DNA from: Comamonadaceae bacterium
Lineage (GTDB): Bacteria > Pseudomonadota > Gammaproteobacteria > Burkholderiales > Burkholderiaceae_C
DNA: 38,035 nt
NCBI GenBank assembly: GCA_947449895.1
Contig: CANFSO010000012.1
Span: 1-38,035, forward strand
Direction: 5' to 3'
Made by a program: the position numbers and the translations under genes. The notes under the pieces are model-generated. The model was given only the letters and a program-made list of their open reading frames with translations, had not been told where the DNA came from and ran no database searches. Within the stretch, counting starts at the first letter, position 1. Each line of letters begins with the position of its first letter. This document shows, one piece after another, positions 33,568 to 38,035 of this stretch.

Positions 33568-34530
33568 TCAATCCGCAGTAGCGCCAGAGGTTTCTACGAC
33601 CTTTTTCCACTTGCCCCGTTCACGCAATATGGCCGCTTTCATCTCTTCCGGCGGACCGGGCAAGGCCTCAAAGCTGACCTCGCGCAGCTTGGCAGCAAAG
33701 TCCGGACTTTTGAGGATGACGTTGATTTCACGATTCATGCGCATGACCACTTCTGGCGATACCCTGGCCTGCGCCATGAGGCCAAACCAAGCGCTGGTGG
33801 TCATGCCGGGAAAGCCGCTTTCCGCCACGGTCGGGATGTCCGGCAACTGAAACCAGCGCTTGCTGGAAGTGACCGCCAAGGGACGCAACTTGCCTGCGCG
33901 AATCTGCGGCAACAACTGCGGCAGGTTGTCGGTGGTGAACTGCACATCGCCGGCCAGCAGTGCGCCCATGGCCGGGCCGTTGCCACGGTAGGGAACATGC
34001 GTGAGCTCTATACCCACGGTGGTTTTAAACAACTCGTTGAGCAAGTGGCCCGCACTGCCAATGCTGGAACTGGAGTAAGACAAGGGGGTTGGACTGGTTT
34101 TACCAAAGCTGGCCAGTTCTTTGAGAGATTGCACAGGCAAGCTGGGTGAGACCACCACCACGTTAGGTGCCTGCCCCATCAAACCGATAGGAATCAAGTC
34201 GGCATCTGGGTCGTAGCCCAACTTTTTGTAGAGGTACGGGTTGATCGCCATCATGGGCAAGGATGCGACCAAGAAGTAATGATCATCAAGCGCCGACTTG
34301 ACAAAATAACTGGCCCCCACGCCGCCACTCGCACCGCCCCTGTTTTCAATGATGACGGCATGCCCGAGATTTTCAGACAGCTTTTGGCCGAGCAAGCGAG
34401 TCAAGATATCGGTAGAGCCTCCGGCCGGGTAAGGAACCAGCAAGCGGATAGGTCGATTGGGCCAATTTGCCTGAGCAAATACCGAGCCCTGAATCAACAG
34501 AGCAAAAATCATCACGAGCCATTTTTTCAT
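33568..34530 (-). CDS. Bug/TctC-family periplasmic receptor (Bug-7)
   Basis: A 320-residue Bug receptor with Sec signal MKKWLVMIFALLIQGSVFA before QANWP. Signatures are LLVPYPAGGSTDILTRLL (PGG changed to AGG), IIENRGGASGGVGAS and THVPYRGNGPAMGALL; the usual PDGYT is replaced by DDHYFLV. It is 62 bases after the FMN dehydrogenase gene and 2 bases before the TPP lyase gene, so it is likely the third gene of a four-gene operon. The ligand could be a 2-hydroxy or 2-oxo acid, judging from neighbours only. Confidence 0.9.
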   Translation of the reverse strand: MKKWLVMIFALLIQGSVFAQANWPNRPIRLLVPYPAGGSTDILTRLLGQKLSENLGHAVIIENRGGASGGVGASYFVKSALDDHYFLVASLPMMAINPYLYKKLGYDPDADLIPIGLMGQAPNVVVVSPSLPVQSLKELASFGKTSPTPLSYSSSSIGSAGHLLNELFKTTVGIELTHVPYRGNGPAMGALLAGDVQFTTDNLPQLLPQIRAGKLRPLAVTSSKRWFQLPDIPTVAESGFPGMTTSAWFGLMAQARVSPEVVMRMNREINVILKSPDFAAKLREVSFEALPGPPEEMKAAILRERGKWKKVVETSGATAD

Positions 34531-34592
34531 GCAGATGTCTCCAAAATACCCTGCCTCAGGGTTCCATTTTTACAATCAAAATTCCGCCAATT

Positions 34593-35810
34593 TTATCGGC
34601 GTTCGCGCCCCATCAGCGGTAAGTCGATCAGCACCCGATCTAAGCGCGCATGGCGCACCTCGCTGATGGCGTTGTAACCCATCATGCCAAGACCACGATG
34701 CACCTCGGCCTTGAGTAGGCTGATGGCATGTTCAACGCCGGCTTGTCCAGCCACCGAGCTGGCGAAGTTAAACGGCCGACCGACAAAAACAAAGTCCGCC
34801 CCCAGCGCCAGCGCCTTGAGTACATCATCACCACGGCGAAAACCGCTGTCAATCATCACCGGAATACGCGGCCCCGTTCTCGTCAGTTCCTCAAGGATGC
34901 CGGGCAAAACACGCAAGGGCGAAGGGCCAGCGTCGAGTTGTCGACCGCCATGATTGGAAACAATGATGCCGTCTGCGCCAAGATCACGCGCCATCCGGCA
35001 ATCGTCAACATGCAACAAGCCCTTGACGATCAGGCGCCCCTGCCAGTGGCGACGAATCAGGGCAAAACGATCCCAGTCCATGTGGTCTTTGCTGCCATGG
35101 TCGCGAGCAGCATTTTGGGAAATGATGGGTGCACCTCGAACCGCAAATGAATTTTCAAAGTGCGGCATGCCGTGTTTTAGCAATGTTCGAAAGAAGGTGC
35201 CAAAAAGCCAGCGCGGCCGAAGGATGCCGTCCCACGCTAACCGTAAGCTCGGGCGTAAAGGTGTTGAAAATCCAGCACGCGTCTGATTTTCCCGACTGGC
35301 CCCCAAGAAAGTGTCTACCGTCAGGACCAGCGTCTGATAGCCGGCCGTCTTGATGCGGTCAAGCAATGGCAAAGTACGCTCTAAATCACCCGGTACATAG
35401 GCTTGAAACCAAGCGTCGGGATTGTCCTGGATGACCTCCTCCATGCGGACCATCGAGGTGCCGCTCACCACCATCGGGATGCCGGCCTGCTTGGCTGCGC
35501 GCGTCAAAGCCAAGTCACCGCGGTAGCTTGACAGTGCGCTCAGACCCATAGGCGCAATGCCAAACGGTGCGGCCCATTCTTGGCCAAACAAAGTGGTCTT
35601 GATCGACCGCTTGGACACCTCGCGCAGCATCCGGCTGACGAGTCCGTACTCTTGGAACACGCGGCGGTTGTCGCCCAAGGTGAACTCATCTTCTGATCCG
35701 CCTGCAACATAAGCATAAACCGGTCGAGGGAGTATGTGTCGCGCCTTTTGCTCAAAGTCATTCAGCGACAGCAGGCGGCGAAGCCGCCGCAAAGGCTTTC
35801 GGGACATCAT
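34593..35810 (-). CDS. FMN-dependent alpha-hydroxyacid dehydrogenase (L-lactate dehydrogenase LldD-like)
   Basis: A 405-residue FMN-dependent 2-hydroxyacid dehydrogenase. The active-site signature SNHGGRQLD (285-293) carries the catalytic His, Lys263 is in LIVKGLLHVDD, and VDTFLGASREN matches the lactate/glycolate/mandelate oxidase family. It oxidises an L-2-hydroxyacid to the 2-oxoacid, passing electrons to quinone or oxygen. The track's start overlaps Bug-8; the ATG at 35810 (ATGATG) overlaps the Bug-8 stop. The 2-oxoacid it forms could feed the TPP lyase two genes on. L-lactate, glycolate, mandelate or a longer hydroxyacid are all possible. Confidence 0.88.
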   Translation of the reverse strand: MMSRKPLRRLRRLLSLNDFEQKARHILPRPVYAYVAGGSEDEFTLGDNRRVFQEYGLVSRMLREVSKRSIKTTLFGQEWAAPFGIAPMGLSALSSYRGDLALTRAAKQAGIPMVVSGTSMVRMEEVIQDNPDAWFQAYVPGDLERTLPLLDRIKTAGYQTLVLTVDTFLGASRENQTRAGFSTPLRPSLRLAWDGILRPRWLFGTFFRTLLKHGMPHFENSFAVRGAPIISQNAARDHGSKDHMDWDRFALIRRHWQGRLIVKGLLHVDDCRMARDLGADGIIVSNHGGRQLDAGPSPLRVLPGILEELTRTGPRIPVMIDSGFRRGDDVLKALALGADFVFVGRPFNFASSVAGQAGVEHAISLLKAEVHRGLGMMGYNAISEVRHARLDRVLIDLPLMGRERR

Positions 35811-36802
35811 GTTGCTGTCACGCCAGAAGCCTTGACTATGACACGCCAGCGTTCCCATTCAGACTTGAGAAATTTCGCAAATTCTTCAGGCGTCCCCTTG
35901 GTCTTGAGATTGAGCCCCTCGCGAACAAATATGTCCTGCAGCTGTGGCAAGGCCAGTATCTCGTTCACATCACGACTAGTCTTGGCAACGATGTCGCCAG
36001 GCGTCCCCTTTGGCATGAAAATCCCACTCCATGACGACGTACTGAAACCCGGAAAACCTTGCTCTGCAATGGTTGGAATGTCTGGCAGTGAACTCGCTCG
36101 CTCCAGGCTACTCACAGCGATAGCGCGCAGCGTGCCGGCTTTGATGTGCTGCATGAATGAAGGAATGGTGCCAAACATAAAGCCGACGCGTCCGCCCAGC
36201 AAATCGTTCGCGCCGACCATCCCTTTGTAGGGGATGTGAATTGCCTCAAAACCTGCTTGCTGCGCCAACATGAAGCCAGACAAATGAGCCGAGGTGCCCA
36301 CGCCATTTGACGCATAAGACAGCTTGCCCTGTTGGCTCTTGGCGTAAGCAATTAGCTCGGGCAATGTCCGCGCGGGGAGCGAAGGATGCACCACCAGCAC
36401 ATTGGGAGCCTCCGCCATATGAACCACCGGAACCAAGTCAGTAAGCGTGTTGAACTTCTGCGCATAGACATGCGGATTGATGGTGATCGTGGCAGCAGAA
36501 CCGATGCCCCATGTGTAGCCGTCCGGCTTGGAACGGGACAGTTCTTCCATGCCAATGCTACCGCCCGCGCCGGCTCGGTTGTCAATCACAAACGACTGCT
36601 TCCAGCGCTCCGCCAGCGGCTGACTGATGGCCCGCGCCACGAAATCAGTACCACCTCCCGGGGTAAAAGGAATGATCAAACGAATGGGCTTCGCGGGGAA
36701 GTTGATATCTGCGGCACCGACTCTCAGCGAGGTCAGTAGCAAGCCGAGAGTGCTAGAAGCAAGCACGTCTCGTCGGCGCGCCAAAGGAAAAAACTGTTGC
36801 AT
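35807..36802 (-). CDS. Bug/TctC-family periplasmic receptor (Bug-8), first gene of hydroxyacid operon
   Basis: A 331-residue Bug receptor. The track starts at a TTG; the ATG at 36802 after GGAGAC is preferred. The N-terminus has ARRRDVLASSTLGLLL, a possible twin-arginine signal, with cleavage near VGA. Signatures are LIIPFTPGGGTDFVARAI, VIDNRAGAGGSIGME, SKPDGYTWGI and IHIPYKGMVGANDLL. It heads the operon with the FMN dehydrogenase, Bug-7 and TPP lyase. Confidence 0.9.
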   Translation of the reverse strand: MQQFFPLARRRDVLASSTLGLLLTSLRVGAADINFPAKPIRLIIPFTPGGGTDFVARAISQPLAERWKQSFVIDNRAGAGGSIGMEELSRSKPDGYTWGIGSAATITINPHVYAQKFNTLTDLVPVVHMAEAPNVLVVHPSLPARTLPELIAYAKSQQGKLSYASNGVGTSAHLSGFMLAQQAGFEAIHIPYKGMVGANDLLGGRVGFMFGTIPSFMQHIKAGTLRAIAVSSLERASSLPDIPTIAEQGFPGFSTSSWSGIFMPKGTPGDIVAKTSRDVNEILALPQLQDIFVREGLNLKTKGTPEEFAKFLKSEWERWRVIVKASGVTAT

Positions 36803-36820
36803 AGGCCGGTCTCCATCATT

Positions 36821-36848
36821 TTTATAGTCTGCACCCAAAGTTTGTCAC
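36821..36848 (-). promoter_or_regulatory. Candidate sigma-70 promoter of the Bug-8 operon
   Basis: On the minus strand GTGACA, a 16-base spacer and TATAAA, each 5/6 to consensus. The expected start would lie at the edge of the Shine-Dalgarno GGAGAC, giving a very short leader, which weakens the call. Confidence 0.35.
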
Positions 36849-36952
36849 TTGAGTCCCTGACTTATACCTGATGCTTGGAATGACCGCCGCCTTGTAACCA
36901 CGCAGAAGAACGCAAGGCATCCCCTAGGCTACAGCGGCTATTCAACAGGTGA

Positions 36953-38035
36953 CTACTGACTGTGCCAGCCGCCACCCAGAGATTGGTACAGTGCGACCGT
37001 GTCGCCGAGGAAAGCTGCATGACTAGCGACCCGGCTCAGCTGTGACTGCAACAGCGACTGCTGCGCGGCCAACAAGCCCAGTCGGGAACTGTAGCCCTGC
37101 TCAAACTGACGCTGCGTGTGCCCCAACAACTGTTGAGTGGCCAATTCGACTTCGCGCGTCGCATTGAAAGAGCGGCCATCAGACTCCAGCGCATACAGCG
37201 TATCGGCAACGTTTTGGAACGCAACGAGCACGACACTTTGGTACTGCGCCCGAGCCGCTTCAGCACTGGCTATGGCCCCACGTTTGCGGGCGCTCAAAGC
37301 ACCGCCGTCGAACAAGGGTTGCGTCAAGCCGCCCAGCAACCCCCAGGACTTGCTGGTGTTCGACAGCAAACCAGCCAAACTGTTGTTGTTGTAGACAAGG
37401 CTGGCGGACAAGGACAGCTGCGGCAGCATGTTGGCAGTCGCCACGCCAATCTGCGCGTTGCTGGCGTGCAGTTGCGCTTGCGCGGCCTGAACATCAGGCC
37501 GATGCTCAACCAAGCTGGATGGCAGCACCGTCGGCAAAGCAGCCGGCGCATGGATCTGGTCCAACGCGCCGCCGGGCAACTGCTGCGCTGGCAACTGACC
37601 GCACAAAACAGCCAACAAGTTGCGGGTTTGCTCGATTTGTTTTTGCAGCGGCGGCAGCAAGGCCAGCGTCTGCACATAGGCCACTTGCTGTTGCGCAACG
37701 TCCATGCCGCTTGAATAACCGGCCACACTGAGCCCTTTGAAATGCTGGAGTTGTTCGCCAGCAACCTTGATGGCCTCCTGCGTCAACTCAATTTGCTCAC
37801 CCAAGAAGCGCTCTGAAATAGCCGCAGCCACCACGTTGCTGACCAGCGTGATTTTGAATGCGTCCAGCTGGTACTGCTGGCTGGAGGCCGACGCCTGCAG
37901 CGACTCAACCTGACGTCGATTGCCACCGAACAAGTCGGGCACAAAACCAACATTCAGCTGGGCCGTGTGCAAATTGAACAGCGTGCTGCCGGCGTTCAAA
38001 GGCGGCGCCAACACGCTGCCTGAGTTTTGTCGGGC
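36953..38035 (-). CDS. RND-type outer-membrane efflux protein (NodT/OprM family), N-terminus outside window
   Basis: C-terminal ~360 residues of a TolC-like outer-membrane channel of a tripartite efflux pump. The frame stays open to the right edge (ARQNSGSVLAPPLNAG), so the N-terminal lipobox/signal is not visible. Features are VGFVPDLFGGNRRQVESLQAS, the long coiled-coil helices, SSLVEHRPDVQAAQAQLHASNAQIGVATANMLPQLSLSAS and LTQPLFDGGALSARKRGAIASAEAARAQYQ, all typical of NodT lipoproteins. The pump and adaptor genes should be further right. It ends 150 bases before the Bug-8 start region on the same strand; no terminator was seen in the gap. Confidence 0.9.
   Translation of the reverse strand, partial: ARQNSGSVLAPPLNAGSTLFNLHTAQLNVGFVPDLFGGNRRQVESLQASASSQQYQLDAFKITLVSNVVAAAISERFLGEQIELTQEAIKVAGEQLQHFKGLSVAGYSSGMDVAQQQVAYVQTLALLPPLQKQIEQTRNLLAVLCGQLPAQQLPGGALDQIHAPAALPTVLPSSLVEHRPDVQAAQAQLHASNAQIGVATANMLPQLSLSASLVYNNNSLAGLLSNTSKSWGLLGGLTQPLFDGGALSARKRGAIASAEAARAQYQSVVLVAFQNVADTLYALESDGRSFNATREVELATQQLLGHTQRQFEQGYSSRLGLLAAQQSLLQSQLSRVASHAAFLGDTVALYQSLGGGWHSQ

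Noticed and set aside
1-38035. CRISPR arrays, insertion sequences, prophage or toxin-antitoxin genes
   Set aside because: No regularly spaced repeats, transposase motifs or phage-like proteins were seen in sequence or ORFs.

Overview
The window looks like a high-GC betaproteobacterial chromosome, most likely Burkholderiales and close to Comamonadaceae. This is inferred from the ureC-E-F-G order, the eight Bug/TctC-type periplasmic receptors in 38 kb, and the mix of IclR, LysR, GntR and LacI regulators beside small catabolic operons. No species can be named from sequence alone.

Layout. (1) 1-3158, plus: the 3' part of ureC, then ureE, ureF and ureG, i.e. urease and its nickel-delivery proteins. 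(2) 3225-4243: an O-methyltransferase-like gene, tRNA-Ser(UGA) and a terminator-like hairpin. (3) 4383-6387, plus: a Bug receptor and a zinc-free quinone-reductase-type MDR protein. (4) 6459-11015, minus: FAD hydroxylase, gentisate-dioxygenase-like cupin, fumarylacetoacetate-hydrolase-family protein and a Bug receptor, facing a divergent IclR regulator (11082-11885). (5) 11916-17635, minus: a tightly packed six-gene operon (bicupin, Bug, ketopantoate-reductase-like, alpha/beta hydrolase, second Bug, MDR) with a divergent LysR regulator (17780-18694). (6) 18839-25532, minus: an MgtC-family membrane protein at the distal end, preceded by a LacI regulator, a polar-amino-acid-type ABC transporter, a PfkB kinase and a 2-hydroxyacid dehydrogenase. 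Two operators closely matching the Pseudomonas PtxS site (TGAAACCGGTTTCA) identify this as a probable 2-ketogluconate module. (7) 25647-27119, minus: a VOC protein and a Bug receptor, divergent from a HutC-type GntR regulator. (8) 27993-31886: a FadR/DgoR-type regulator divergent from Bug, an enolase-superfamily dehydratase and a DHDPS-family aldolase, a sugar-acid pathway. (9) 31868-36802, minus: Bug, FMN-dependent hydroxyacid dehydrogenase, Bug, TPP-dependent lyase. (10) 36953-38035, minus: an outer-membrane efflux protein cut by the window end.

How it fits together: to the right of the tRNA, nearly every block has the same form of regulator, receptor or transporter, and two to four soluble enzymes for an organic or sugar acid. 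The Bug receptors have no TctA/TctB membrane partners here. The strongest system-level signal is block 6: a PtxS-like repressor with two conserved operators controls a KguK/KguD-like enzyme pair, but uptake is by an ABC transporter instead of the KguT permease. Its binding protein keeps the carboxylate-binding Arg of amino-acid receptors but has Ser where the amine-binding Asp normally sits.

No stretch over 300 bases lacks a gene. No CRISPR array, insertion sequence, rRNA or replication origin was seen.
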